Source: Trichormus_B sp936914905
GTDB taxonomy: Bacteria; Cyanobacteriota; Cyanobacteriia; Cyanobacteriales; Nostocaceae
Reading direction: 5' to 3' (one strand)
Assembly (NCBI RefSeq): GCF_039871975.1
Contig: NZ_JBDPLL010000001.1
DNA: 64,000 nt
Positions 45,235 to 54,585 of the stretch are shown here, in pieces. How positions within the stretch are numbered: the stretch's first letter is position 1; each line of letters starts with the position of its first letter. The notes under the pieces are model-generated. The model did not search any database and had not been told where the DNA came from. It was given only the letters and a program-made list of their open reading frames with translations. The position numbers and the translations under genes were made by a program.

Positions 45235-46380
45235 ATGGCAACCAATCATTTATTAGAGATTCAACAATATGGTCAAAGTATCTGGATGGATAATTTGAGC
45301 CGTGACATGATTCAATCAGGGGAACTCGAAAACTTAGTAAAAAATCAAGGAATCTCTGGTATTACCTCTAATCCTGCCATCTTTGAAAAAGCAATTACTG
45401 GTAATGCCATTTATGATGCTGATATTGAAGCCGGAATTCGTGAGGTTTTACCAACATACAAAATCTATGAATCACTAATTTTTCCAGATATCCGCAATGC
45501 TTGTGATATTTTGCGCCCTGTTTATGAAGCCACGAATAGTCTTGATGGTTATGTGAGTATAGAAGTTCCACCAACTATAGCTCATGATACCCAAGCAACA
45601 ATAGCTGAGGCTCGTCGCTATTTCCAAGAGATTGGGCGGGAAAATGTGATGATTAAAATTCCTGGGACTGAGGCGGGTTTACCGGCAATAGAACAAGCAA
45701 TATCCGAAGGAATTAACATCAACGTGACGCTGTTGTTTGCTGTCCAAAGTTACATTAATGCAGCTTGGGCGTATATTCGTGGGTTGGAAAAAAGAGTGAC
45801 TGAAGGTAGAGATATCAGCAAAATTGCTTCTGTAGCCAGCTTTTTTCTCAGCCGGATTGATAGCAATATCGACGGTAAGATAGATGCTAAATTGCAGCGA
45901 GGCGTTGATGACATTAATGATGAAGCAGTGCTGCGAGGGGTAAGAGGGAAAATTGCGATAGCCAACGCCAAGATAGCTTACCAAGAATACAAAAAAATCA
46001 CCAGTACTGATGCCTGGCAAGCTCTATCAACAAAAGGTGCAAAAGTCCAGCGGTTACTATGGGCCAGCACCAGCACCAAAGACCCCAGTTACAGCGATGT
46101 CATGTATGTCGATCAACTAATTGGCAAAGACACAGTGAACACCTTACCACCAGCTACCATCAAGGCTTGTGCTGATCATTGTAATGTCAGTGATCGCCTC
46201 GAGACAGGCACTTTAGAAGCTTACACCCTCATAGAAAGCTTGAAACAACCGGACATCACCATTGATATCAATACAGTAATGGACGAACTACTCGCCGAAG
46301 GTATTGATAAGTTTGTCCAGCCCTTCCAGTCACTCATGAACTCTTTAGAAGGCAAAGTCAAGCTATTGTCACCAGTATAG
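45235..46380 (+). CDS. tal: Transaldolase
   Basis: Transfers a dihydroxyacetone unit between sugar phosphates in the pentose phosphate pathway through a Schiff-base lysine. 381 aa, the longer bacterial type. MATNHLLEIQQYGQSIWMDN is the normal start, with AGGAG just upstream. SGITSNPAIFEKAI is the first barrel strand; Lys141 in NVMIKIPGTEAGLPAIEQAI is catalytic; SVASFFLSRIDSNID and LWASTSTKDPSYSDVMYV follow. 203 bp after fbp, same strand. Complete. Confidence 0.96.
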   Translation: MATNHLLEIQQYGQSIWMDNLSRDMIQSGELENLVKNQGISGITSNPAIFEKAITGNAIYDADIEAGIREVLPTYKIYESLIFPDIRNACDILRPVYEATNSLDGYVSIEVPPTIAHDTQATIAEARRYFQEIGRENVMIKIPGTEAGLPAIEQAISEGININVTLLFAVQSYINAAWAYIRGLEKRVTEGRDISKIASVASFFLSRIDSNIDGKIDAKLQRGVDDINDEAVLRGVRGKIAIANAKIAYQEYKKITSTDAWQALSTKGAKVQRLLWASTSTKDPSYSDVMYVDQLIGKDTVNTLPPATIKACADHCNVSDRLETGTLEAYTLIESLKQPDITIDINTVMDELLAEGIDKFVQPFQSLMNSLEGKVKLLSPV

Positions 46381-46481
46381 GGAGTGGAGATTGGGGACTG
46401 GGAAATAGGAAAAACTCTTACCTACCCTATACCCCACAACTTACACCCTATAACCCTTCCCTAAATCCAAAATCCAAAATC

Positions 46482-46581
46482 NNNNNNNNNNNNNNNNNNN
46501 NNNNNNNNNNNNNNNNNNNNNNNNNNNNNNNNNNNNNNNNNNNNNNNNNNNNNNNNNNNNNNNNNNNNNNNNNNNNNNNNN
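46482..46581. other. Scaffold gap of 100 N at the zwf start
   Basis: Exactly 100 N between tal and zwf. It covers the zwf start codon and its ribosome site. The left edge is a low-complexity stretch of AAATCCA repeats, a likely cause of the break. Confidence 0.95.
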
Positions 46582-46582
46582 C

Positions 46583-48091
46583 CCCTTGCGCGTTGGCCTA
46601 CAACAACAAGGGATGCCCGAACCCCAAATTATAGTTATTTTTGGCGCTTCCGGAGATTTAACCTGGCGCAAACTCGTTCCGGCACTCTTCAAATTACGGA
46701 GAGAAAGACGCATTCCTCCAGAAACCACCATTGTGGGCGTAGCTAGACGAGAATGGAGTCATGACTACTTCCGTGAACAAATGCAGAAAGGCATGGAAGA
46801 AGCTCATAGTAGTGTCGAGCTAGGAGAACTCTGGCAAGACTTTTCTCAAGGTCTGTTCTACTGTCCTGGGAACATAGATGAGCCCGAAAGCTACCAGAAA
46901 CTGAAAAACTTATTAGCTAAATTAGACGAAAAACGGGGAACACGGGGAAACCGGATGTTCTACCTCTCCGTCGCACCGAACTTTTTCCCCGAAGCTATCA
47001 AACAGCTAGGGGCAGGGGGGATGCTAGATGACCCATACAAACATCGGTTGGTAATCGAAAAACCCTTTGGACGGGATTTATCCTCAGCCCAAAACCTCAA
47101 CCAAGTAGTGCAGAAATATTGCAAAGAAAACCAAGTTTATCGGATTGACCACTACTTAGGTAAAGAAACCGTACAAAACTTGTTAGTTTTCCGCTTTGCC
47201 AATGCCATTTTTGAACCTTTATGGAATCGGCAATTTGTTGATCACGTCCAAATTACCGTTGCAGAAACAGTAGGAGTTGAAGACCGGGCTGGTTATTATG
47301 AAAGGGCCGGCGCACTGCGGGACATGTTGCAAAACCACCTGATGCAACTTTACTGCTTAACAGCAATGGAAGCACCCAACGCCATGGATGCTGACAGTAT
47401 CCGCACAGAAAAAGTCAAAGTATTACAAGCAACTTGTTTAGCTGACGTCAATAATCTCTCACGTTCCGCAGTTCGGGGACAATATAGCGCCGGTTGGATG
47501 AAAGGACAACAAGTTCCTGGCTATCGGGAAGAACCAGGAGTTAACCCCAACTCCACCACACCAACCTTTGTGGGGATGAAATTTATCGTTGATAACTGGC
47601 GTTGGCAAGGAGTCCCCTTCTACCTGCGGACAGGAAAGCGGATGCCCAAAAAAGTCAGTGAAATCGCTATTCACTTCCGGGAAGTCCCTTCCAGAATGTT
47701 TCCCTCCGCTGCCCAACAAAAAAATGCTAACGTCTTGGCACTGCGGATACAACCCAATGAAGGAATTTCTCTGCGGTTTGATGTAAAAATGCCCGGTGGT
47801 GATTTCCGCACTCGTTCTGTTGATATGGATTTTACCTATGGTTCTTTTGGCATCGAAGCCACATCCGATGCTTACGATCGCTTATTCCTAGATTGTATGA
47901 TGGGCGACCAAACATTATTTACACGCGCAGACGAAGTAGAAGCCGCTTGGCAGGTAGTCACACCAGCCCTTTCTGTTTGGGATGCACCCGCAGATCCCAC
48001 TACCATTCCTGAGTATGAAGCAGGTACATGGGAACCTGCGGAAGCAGAATTATTAATTAACCAAGACGGTCGCCGTTGGCGCAGACTCTAA
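46583..48091 (+). CDS. zwf: Glucose-6-phosphate dehydrogenase (5' end in gap)
   Basis: First enzyme of the oxidative pentose phosphate pathway, reducing NADP. The readable frame begins PLRVGLQQQGMPEPQ directly at the gap edge; the family normally starts with about seven to eight more residues (MVSLLEN or similar), so the start is hidden. The TTG at 46586 is an open-frame artefact, not the real start. Rossmann motif IFGASGDLTWRKL, active-site RIDHYLGKETVQNLL (nt about 47141) and KPFGRDL are present; the C-terminus INQDGRRWRRL is normal. Cysteines involved in OpcA/thioredoxin control cannot be assigned from this alone. Confidence 0.95.
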   Translation, partial: PLRVGLQQQGMPEPQIIVIFGASGDLTWRKLVPALFKLRRERRIPPETTIVGVARREWSHDYFREQMQKGMEEAHSSVELGELWQDFSQGLFYCPGNIDEPESYQKLKNLLAKLDEKRGTRGNRMFYLSVAPNFFPEAIKQLGAGGMLDDPYKHRLVIEKPFGRDLSSAQNLNQVVQKYCKENQVYRIDHYLGKETVQNLLVFRFANAIFEPLWNRQFVDHVQITVAETVGVEDRAGYYERAGALRDMLQNHLMQLYCLTAMEAPNAMDADSIRTEKVKVLQATCLADVNNLSRSAVRGQYSAGWMKGQQVPGYREEPGVNPNSTTPTFVGMKFIVDNWRWQGVPFYLRTGKRMPKKVSEIAIHFREVPSRMFPSAAQQKNANVLALRIQPNEGISLRFDVKMPGGDFRTRSVDMDFTYGSFGIEATSDAYDRLFLDCMMGDQTLFTRADEVEAAWQVVTPALSVWDAPADPTTIPEYEAGTWEPAEAELLINQDGRRWRRL

Positions 48092-48127
48092 ATATTTGGC
48101 CATTGGGCATTGGGCATAGGTAATAAA

Positions 48128-48172
48128 TTCTTACCAATTACCAATTACCAATTACCAATTACCGATTACCTG
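48128..48172. repeat. Heptamer repeat ACCAATT between zwf and opcA
   Basis: Five to six ACCAATT-type heptamers in the 109-bp zwf-opcA spacer. Confidence 0.8.
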
Positions 48173-48200
48173 TTTTCAATTCAAAATCCAGAATTAACTT

Positions 48201-49574
48201 ATGGTTTCCCAAGCGCCTACGATTTATTCACTGCAAGCCCCCAAAGATGTTTCGCTCACAGAAATAGAAGCCGAACTTAATCAAATTTGGCAAAGTTATG
48301 GCTTAATCGGCGAAGATGCGGTAGTACCTGCTGCTACCCGCGCCACAACATTTACTTTGGTGGTTTACGAACCAGAAGAAACCCAGTATTTGTTAACTGC
48401 AACCGGATTTTACAACGGTCCAATTGATGGGATTTTAGGGCCACAAACTCAATCAGCTTTGCGGGAAGTACAGAAAAAACATCATCTTGCAGAAACTGGT
48501 AGTGCTACATCAGAAACTCTCACCGCTTTACGGGAAGAATATTTCAAAAAGGAACACAGTGGACTAAAAGGTGATAGTCACGGCTCGGCTATGGGCTATA
48601 CTTTTAGTGCTACAAGTCCGACTATTGCTGATGAAATTGCCTTGCGTAATCCTTGCCGAATTATTGCCTTGTGTCCCATTGGTGGAGAAGATGAAGGGGT
48701 AAAGGCCCAAGTTTCAGCTTATTGTCCCATTCAAAAACAGTCTTCCACAACTCTTATATGTTGTGAATATATTACTCTAACTGGTACTACAGCCGCGTTG
48801 GAACGTATTGGGGGAATGATACCCGCTTTGTTAATAGGTGGTTTGCCTAAATTCCTCTGGTGGAAAGGAACTCCAGATGCTCATAATCCTTTATTCAAAA
48901 GGTTAGCGGCAGTCTGCAATAACGTGATTGTAGATGGGAGCAACTTTAATACTCCAGAAGATGATTTATTAACCTTGCAAGATTTGGTAGATACAGGAGT
49001 ACCTTTAGCTGATTTAAATTGGCGGCGTTTGTCTGCATGGCAAGAGTTGACAGCAGAAGCATATGATCCACCAAATCGTCGTGCTAGTCTCAAAGAAATT
49101 GACCGAGTCACAATTGATTATGAAAAAGGTAATTCTTCCCAAGCATTGCTGTTTTTGGGTTGGTTAGCAAGTCGCCTGCAATGGCAACCTGTTTACTATG
49201 CTAAGGAAACTGGTGATTATGATATCACTACTATTCGCTTTGTGGGTCAAGACCAAAGACAAATAGAAGCAGAATTAGCAGGTGTGCCAATTGCTGATAT
49301 TGGTGAAATTGTTGGTGATTTAATTGCTTTGCGTTTGAGTTCTACCAATCCTCAAGCAAATTGTGGGACTGTGATTTGCTCGGAAACTGGTGGTTGTATG
49401 CGGATGGAAACTCACGGTGGTGCTCAATCTGCTGGCTTGTTTCAGCAAGTAAGTTCTCTATCGCAACAAAAGGCTGAGGCATTGTTGAGTCAACAGGTAC
49501 AACGCTGGGGACGTGAGGCACTATTTGAGGAAAGTTTAGCTGTAATTGGCAAAACTTTGAAGTTGGGAAATTGA
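48201..49574 (+). CDS. opcA: Glucose-6-phosphate dehydrogenase assembly protein OpcA
   Basis: Allosteric activator of G6PDH needed for high activity in cyanobacteria. 457 aa. An N-terminal segment (about 60-115, YLLTATGFYNGPIDGILGPQ then TQSALREVQKKHHL) has the form of a peptidoglycan-binding-like domain, and the OpcA domain covers about 150-455 (IGGMIPALLIGGLPKFLWWK; LDTGVPLADLNWRRLSAWQE-like LVDTGVPLADLNWRRLSAWQ). The last gene of the cluster, with its own terminator. Start ATG at 48201 fits the family's MVSQAPTIYSLQAPKDV. Confidence 0.95.
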   Translation: MVSQAPTIYSLQAPKDVSLTEIEAELNQIWQSYGLIGEDAVVPAATRATTFTLVVYEPEETQYLLTATGFYNGPIDGILGPQTQSALREVQKKHHLAETGSATSETLTALREEYFKKEHSGLKGDSHGSAMGYTFSATSPTIADEIALRNPCRIIALCPIGGEDEGVKAQVSAYCPIQKQSSTTLICCEYITLTGTTAALERIGGMIPALLIGGLPKFLWWKGTPDAHNPLFKRLAAVCNNVIVDGSNFNTPEDDLLTLQDLVDTGVPLADLNWRRLSAWQELTAEAYDPPNRRASLKEIDRVTIDYEKGNSSQALLFLGWLASRLQWQPVYYAKETGDYDITTIRFVGQDQRQIEAELAGVPIADIGEIVGDLIALRLSSTNPQANCGTVICSETGGCMRMETHGGAQSAGLFQQVSSLSQQKAEALLSQQVQRWGREALFEESLAVIGKTLKLGN

Positions 49575-49598
49575 TATTGTACCCTAGCTAAATGTACA

Positions 49599-49636
49599 AA
49601 TCCCCGACTTGTCAAAAAGATCGGGGATTCTTTTAT
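49599..49636 (+). terminator. Terminator of the fbp-tal-zwf-opcA cluster
   Basis: AATCCCCGA / TCGGGGATT stem, 13-nt loop, followed by CTTTTATTT, 25 bp after the opcA stop. Confidence 0.8.
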
Positions 49637-49825
49637 TTAGGGCTTATGGAAGTATCACACTCAATGTTTCTTGTAGGGTGCGTTAGATGTCGAAAATTTG
49701 TTGATGAGAACTCCACAAAAAGAAATACCCAATGTCATTGTGTTAGCGAAGCGTGGCGTAAGCCATACGGAACGGAGTGTAGTCAAGAATCTTCCAAGAT
49801 GCTTCGTTCCCCTTTGCTACACATA

Positions 49826-49854
49826 GCTATAGTTTGCGTGACAACGTAGGATTC
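49826..49854. repeat. Interspersed 29-bp repeat (copy 1)
   Basis: GCTATAGTTTGCGTGACAAC then GTAGGATTC, four differences from 52257-52285. A short dispersed repeat of unknown nature. Confidence 0.6.
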
Positions 49855-49873
49855 ATGCGGGATACTCCGCCTT

Positions 49874-49902
49874 CAAGCAGTATCCCCTCGGGATACTGCT
49901 TG
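49874..49902. repeat. Perfect 13-bp hairpin
   Basis: CAAGCAGTATCCC, loop CTC, GGGATACTGCTTG. Tight hairpin with no T run and no gene attached; probably a mobile palindrome. Confidence 0.75.
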
Positions 49903-49968
49903 ACAAGACAGGATTATTTATTTTGTGGCTTACTCTATAGTAACTAATTTATAGGTCTGATTCACCCT

Positions 49969-50062
49969 AAGAATAGGCCTGCTGCGTAAATCCCATAAAG
50001 AACAATATTTTGAAGGGGTTGCTTCAGAAGTTTGGGAATTTAAAGTTAGTGGTTATCAAGTT
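49969..50062 (+). pseudogene. Type ISP restriction-modification enzyme, C-terminal scrap
   Basis: GLLRKSHKEQYFEGVASEVW then EFKVSGYQVI resembles the conserved YFEGV-EVWNFKIGGYQV tail of type ISP restriction-modification proteins. About 31 codons remain with no upstream counterpart. Confidence 0.45.
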
Positions 50063-50219
50063 ATTATATTCATACAGCAGATTCCAGATCAATGAGGTAC
50101 AGAATCTAAATTGAAACCTAGACAGCAAGAGAGTTTTACTCGTGACTCCTAACTCGTGATTCCTGACTCCTGCTGTAATTACGCTAAAGTTACAAAGGAA
50201 GTGTATCTAGGAGTAAAAC

Positions 50220-51233
50220 ATGAAAGCAGTTTTGATGACAGTAGCAGGAAACCCAGAAGTTTTGCAATTACAAGAACTCCCCAAACCCACACCGGGAAAT
50301 ACAGAAATTTTAGTTCATTTAGTGGCCGCTGGAATTAACCCCGTTGATACCAAATTACGGAAACGTGGGACATTTTACCCCGAACAAATGCCGGCTATTT
50401 TAGGATGCGATGGTGCAGGTATTGTGGAAGCTGTTGGTGGTGAAGTTACAAAATTTTGCCCTGGAGATGAAGTATATTTTTGCTATGGTGGTTTAGGCGC
50501 ACATCAAGGTAATTATGCCGAATATACAACCGTTGATGAAAAATTCGTCGCCTCTAAACCTAAATCTATTTCTTTCGCTCAAGCCGCAGCAGCACCCCTA
50601 GTTTTAATAACTGCTTGGGAAGCATTATATGAACGGGGAAAACTTGAACCAGGAGAAAAAGTTTTAGTTCATGCTGGTGCTGGTGGTGTTGGTCATGTCG
50701 CCATCCAGTTAGCTAAACTTAAAGGTGCAGATGTAGCTACTACAATTAGCACTCAAGAAAAAGCAAACTTTGTTACTAAATTGGGTGCTGATAAAGTAAT
50801 TTTTTACAAACAAACTGACTTTATTCAAGCTACTTTAGACTGGACAAATGGAGAAGGTGTCGATTTAGCTTTTGATACTATTGGTGGAGAAATTTTCGAT
50901 CAAACTTTTTCCGCAGTGCGCGTTTATGGTGATATTGTCACTATTCTTGAACCGGATGCGAATACTGTATGGAAAGTTGCTAGAACTAAAAATCTTCGCA
51001 TTTGCTTAGAATTAATGTTGACACCAATGCTATTAGGAAATATTGAAGGTCTACAGCATCATGGTGAAATTCTTCAACAATGCGCTACTTGGATAGATGA
51101 AGGTAAATTAAAAATCCAAGTTAGTCATACCTTTCCTTTACAAGAAGCAGCAAATGCTCATCAATTGCTGGAAAATGGTGGTTTAACTGGTAAAATAGTG
51201 TTACTGATTAGTGATAACCAGAAAATTGCATAA
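50220..51233 (+). CDS. Zinc-independent MDR family NADPH:quinone reductase-like protein
   Basis: Medium-chain dehydrogenase/reductase likely reducing quinones or enones with NADPH. 337 aa. The GroES-like domain covers 1-125 (KAVLMTVAGNPEVLQLQELP; ILGCDGAGIVEAVGGEV) and the Rossmann domain 126-265 with AGAGGVGHVAIQLAK (152-166). The zinc-ligand cysteines of alcohol dehydrogenases are not in the expected places, as in quinone reductases. AAGINPVDTKLRKRG is typical. Single gene; substrate unknown. Confidence 0.88.
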   Translation: MKAVLMTVAGNPEVLQLQELPKPTPGNTEILVHLVAAGINPVDTKLRKRGTFYPEQMPAILGCDGAGIVEAVGGEVTKFCPGDEVYFCYGGLGAHQGNYAEYTTVDEKFVASKPKSISFAQAAAAPLVLITAWEALYERGKLEPGEKVLVHAGAGGVGHVAIQLAKLKGADVATTISTQEKANFVTKLGADKVIFYKQTDFIQATLDWTNGEGVDLAFDTIGGEIFDQTFSAVRVYGDIVTILEPDANTVWKVARTKNLRICLELMLTPMLLGNIEGLQHHGEILQQCATWIDEGKLKIQVSHTFPLQEAANAHQLLENGGLTGKIVLLISDNQKIA

Positions 51234-51274
51234 TTTATTTTCTGAACGGGGAGGTATACAGAGTTTTAACGCAG

Positions 51275-52125
51275 AAGTTCGCAGAGTTTCTTTATGTAAC
51301 TCTGTGCTTTGTGTGATCTTACTCTGTGTTTTACTATTTTTTCATCTCCCTGCTTTTGCAGCACAACCTCAACGCACTCCTTTAACTCTGGAACTGTTAC
51401 AATAACAGCTGAAATCACCTATTTTTTGGGAAGGTAATTTAACTATTGATATGCGACAAATTGTGATTGATTTGCATCCTGAGAATAGCATTTCTCGGGA
51501 TAATTTTTACCAATTCTTGCGGAAAGAGTTACAAAAGACTGGTGCAAAACCTTTGGTTTTAGATTTGAGTTACTCTTTGATTCAGGGTGATTTTATCGGT
51601 AGTGATTTGGGCTGAAGGACTCCTCTTTACGCGCAAGCTATAGCACGAATTTTTACGACTATGGAACAATATGGAACAAGAACAACTAGAACCTCTACGT
51701 TTGGTGTGTTTAAAATCACTATCAATAAGGATATTATTTTTCGATAAACTTAGTTTAATAAATCTGTAAATTTTCATGATACGAGTATTATCAATCAAGC
51801 TGATCTTAGCGATGCATTTTTTGTTAAGGGAGCATTTCAAAATATGTCTGGTTTAAATTTTAATTCTAACCAAGCAAAAGTTTTAAGAAATCCTGGGGAA
51901 ATTGGTGATAAATTTTATCTTCCGAAATTGCAAGGAAATCAAAATATTTTACGGAATTTGGGGCAAAATTTTCGTCAACAGCAACATGTTGGTGGTGCGA
52001 ATAAGTTTGAATATATCAAACAGCGATTAAGATTAATAGAATTAAGTCAATTTTTGGTGGGTACAAATATTAATCATGCTGCTGTTTATAGATTTTCAGT
52101 ATTTCTGGGGCTTCTAACTCTCTAG
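51275..52125 (+). pseudogene. Secreted cyanobacterial protein (pentapeptide/channel-type), decayed
   Basis: Joined frames give a signal-like LLFFHLPAFAAQPQRTPLTL, a stop, then IFWEGNLTIDMRQIVIDLHP, KELQKTGAKPLVLDLSYSLI and QGDFIGSDLG, another stop, TPLYAQAIARIFTTME, then after more lesions TSIINQADLSDAFFVKGAFQ and NMSGLNFNSNQAKVLRN (20 or fewer each). I recall intact secreted cyanobacterial proteins with this N-terminus followed by pentapeptide-like repeats and membrane segments. At least three stops or frameshifts. Function unknown. Confidence 0.55.
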
Positions 52126-52256
52126 TATCTAAAATACTAGTTGCTAAAATAAATCTCCCAGAGAAGTTTTGATAATTTGTAATTAACTCCTGATTTTCCA
52201 TCAATTGACCTCTAAGTTGATAAACTATGAGTCTGTCAATACCTTACGCATTTATG

Positions 52257-52285
52257 GCTATGGCTTGCGTGACGACGTAGGAGTC
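52257..52285. repeat. Interspersed 29-bp repeat (copy 2)
   Basis: GCTATGGCTTGCGTGACGAC then GTAGGAGTC; partner of 49826-49854. Confidence 0.6.
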
Positions 52286-52440
52286 TTACTCCAAGCTGCA
52301 CATCAGCCCTTAGCAATTTTTGTAATAATGCCTGTATTAATTACCAAGATAATTAAGTATTTTTATTTAGCCCTTATAGGTAGTTCTAGTATCGGTATAT
52401 ATGTTACAAACTGAAGTGCGGAATGTGTGTTTTCATCACC

Positions 52441-52680
52441 CAGCTCTTTCAACGCGAACAAATAAACCACTAAATTAAGGGCTGAAACCCACTCCCTGTC
52501 CAAAGTACCAAATTAGGGCTTGAGGCTATCGATGTCATTAAGGGCGATCGCAACATCAAATAAAGTCAAAAATTATGTCTTGAATTGAGCATTTTGTTGA
52601 AGACAACGTCGTAATAACGATAGGACAAGGATGAAGAGAGAACTGAAAAAATAGTACAAATGACCGCGTTGAAAGGGCTG
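52441..52680. mobile_element. MITE-like element C with target duplication
   Basis: 240 bp, with terminal inverted repeats CAGCTCTTTCAACGCG / CGCGTTGAAAGGGCTG (15 of 16 bases) and flanked by TTTTCATCACC (52430-52440) and TTTTAATCACC (52682-52692), a probable 11-bp target duplication with one change. No coding frame. Single copy here. Confidence 0.7.
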
Positions 52681-52886
52681 GTTTTAATCACCATGATATA
52701 ATTAGGAATTGGAATTTAAATTGATTGGCGACAGATTCAAACCTTGAAACGGATAGGAATCCGATTTGATTGGTGATCAAAAGCAATAGCAGCAGATATG
52801 ATAACTATAATTACTATATCTACTGCTTTTTCGGTGATGGAATTTTTTTTATTATTTGTATTCAAGAGTTCCCTGCTCAAGCCCCA

Positions 52887-53405
52887 CTAAACCTTCGCTT
52901 CCAAAGACTTGAGTAACTCAGTATTGACACCAGATTCACGAGTGAGGGAAATTTTGCCAGTACGGGCGATTTCCCTCAGACCAAATTTTTGTAGAACTTG
53001 GACAATCGCTACCATCTTACCTGGATCTCCAACAACTTCCAATGTCAAAGAATCTTCAGCCACGTCCACAACTCGCGCCCGGAAAATCTGGGATATTTCG
53101 ATCACTTCTGAACGATTGCTACTAGTAGCATTTACTTTCAAAAGCATCAATTCCCTCTCTACACAAGGGATTTCCGTAATATCCTGTACCTTGAGGACAT
53201 TAACTAACTTGTATAATTGCTTAGTGAGTTGTTCAATAACGCGATCGTCTCCAGGTACAACCATCGTAATTCGAGAAACACCTCCCTGTTCAGCAGGGCC
53301 AACAGCAAGGCTTTCAATATTAAAGCCACGACGAGCAAATAAACTAGAGATGCGGGAGAGAACCCCCGCTTCATCTTCTACGAGTACAGAAAGAGTATGT
53401 TTCAT
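52887..53405 (-). CDS. ilvH: Acetolactate synthase small (regulatory) subunit
   Basis: Regulatory subunit that gives valine feedback to acetohydroxyacid synthase, first step of branched-chain amino-acid synthesis. The ATG at 53405 gives 172 aa starting MKHTLSVLVEDEAGVLSRIS, an ACT domain (about 1-77) with RGFNIESLAVGPAEQGGVSR, then the C-terminal ALS small-subunit domain (LREIARTGKISLTRESG). An ATG nine bases upstream would add MAK. Complete and solitary. Confidence 0.95.
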   Translation of the reverse strand: MKHTLSVLVEDEAGVLSRISSLFARRGFNIESLAVGPAEQGGVSRITMVVPGDDRVIEQLTKQLYKLVNVLKVQDITEIPCVERELMLLKVNATSSNRSEVIEISQIFRARVVDVAEDSLTLEVVGDPGKMVAIVQVLQKFGLREIARTGKISLTRESGVNTELLKSLEAKV

Positions 53406-54144
53406 CTTCGCCAACAGAGGCTAGGGTAGGAAGAGCTTAACACAGACCTGAACTTATGGCTGCGCTAGACTTACTACCATACTAAATTTTTGGTCTAAAT
53501 CTATATTTTAATACACTTATTACATCATATCAGAATCAGGATTTAAGGATAAATAGGATGAAGATGAAAATTTTATATCGGCTCAAATAAGTTTAACGCA
53601 CGGTAGCATCTTACAAACATCGATTTGATATATCGATTTGATATTTTAATATCTGATGTGTGGCATAGCCGAGGTAGCTATCCCCCTTAAGTCTATCATG
53701 TTATCTATGGGGCTAGTAGAATCTACTGGTTATCGGGTCGCCTGTTGTCCAGCAGCGTTGATTGTTTTGACATGGTATCTGAAGACTAAGATTTCAGTTT
53801 GCTATTACTTGTTTCCTCTTGATTTTTGTGAGTGTTCATTATCAACACGAACTCAGAGAAAAATTTCTGAATTTTTTTTTTACAGATGCTTTTTTGTGAC
53901 TTGACACACCCAGGAAACAAGCCGCAAGAATATCAACCATATTGGGGAATGAATTAATAGACGTAACTAATTAAGCGATCGCTGTTCGTGTACCGTCTCA
54001 CAGAGAAGGCGCGCGATTGCACATCATTCCCAAACTCTACTAACTCTGATCGCGCTTCGGTGTAACAGGCTTTGATTCAAGATAGCTGGGGCGATCTCTA
54101 AAGAACTCGTTGCAAGTTGGTCTGGCTGGTGGTAAAAATTTAGT
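53406..54144. other. Region without a supported gene, 740 bp
   Basis: A frame at 53656-53904 is open on the plus strand but has no recognised domain. The rest is AT-rich with one HIP1 site near 53973. Probably decayed sequence. Confidence 0.4.
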
Positions 54145-54376
54145 TTTCGTCTTACCGTTGTAATTGGTTTAGGTGGTACGGGTTATGGGGTTATCCTGAA
54201 GCTGAAAAAGCGATTCATAGATGTTTACAGCTCAGTACCAGAAATTATCCGTTTTCTTTCTATTAAGACGACTGAAAACATCTATGAATCGCGAAAAATC
54301 ACCAGATCTAACACAGTCATCTTAGAAGCAAATGAACTGTATTCTATCTCTGTTGCCAATCCAGGAAAACTCCTAG

Positions 54377-54408
54377 TAGGGAATGATCACATTAGGGAAT
54401 GATCACAT
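54377..54408. repeat. 16-bp tandem duplication
   Basis: TAGGGAATGATCACAT twice in a row; not a multiple of three, so it shifts the tubulin-like frame. Confidence 0.92.
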
Positions 54409-54423
54409 TAATGAATACTGACC

Positions 54424-54585
54424 AGAAGAAACTCCCGCCCACGGTATTATTAACTGTGCTAGATAAATTCGGGCAAGAGGCAGGCTGGTATTATTCGCTA
54501 AAGTAGAAAAAACTCCCGCCCACGGTATTATTAACTGTGCTGGATAAATTCGGGCAAGAGGCAAGCTGGTATTATTCGCTAAAGT
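54424..54585. repeat. 81-bp tandem duplication
   Basis: Two 81-bp units (54424-54504 and 54505-54585) beginning AGAARAAACTCCCGCCCACG, differing at three positions. The length is 27 codons, so by itself it preserves frame. The differences show it is not brand new. Confidence 0.92.

Noticed and set aside
46586..46588. TTG as zwf start
   Set aside because: The family continues upstream (PLRVG reads into the gap); the real start lies in the missing sequence.
49592..49849. 85-codon plus-strand frame after opcA
   Set aside because: It runs through the opcA terminator and dispersed repeats, and shows no protein family features.
53656..53904. 82-codon plus-strand frame
   Set aside because: Biased composition, no ribosome site or domain; probably chance.
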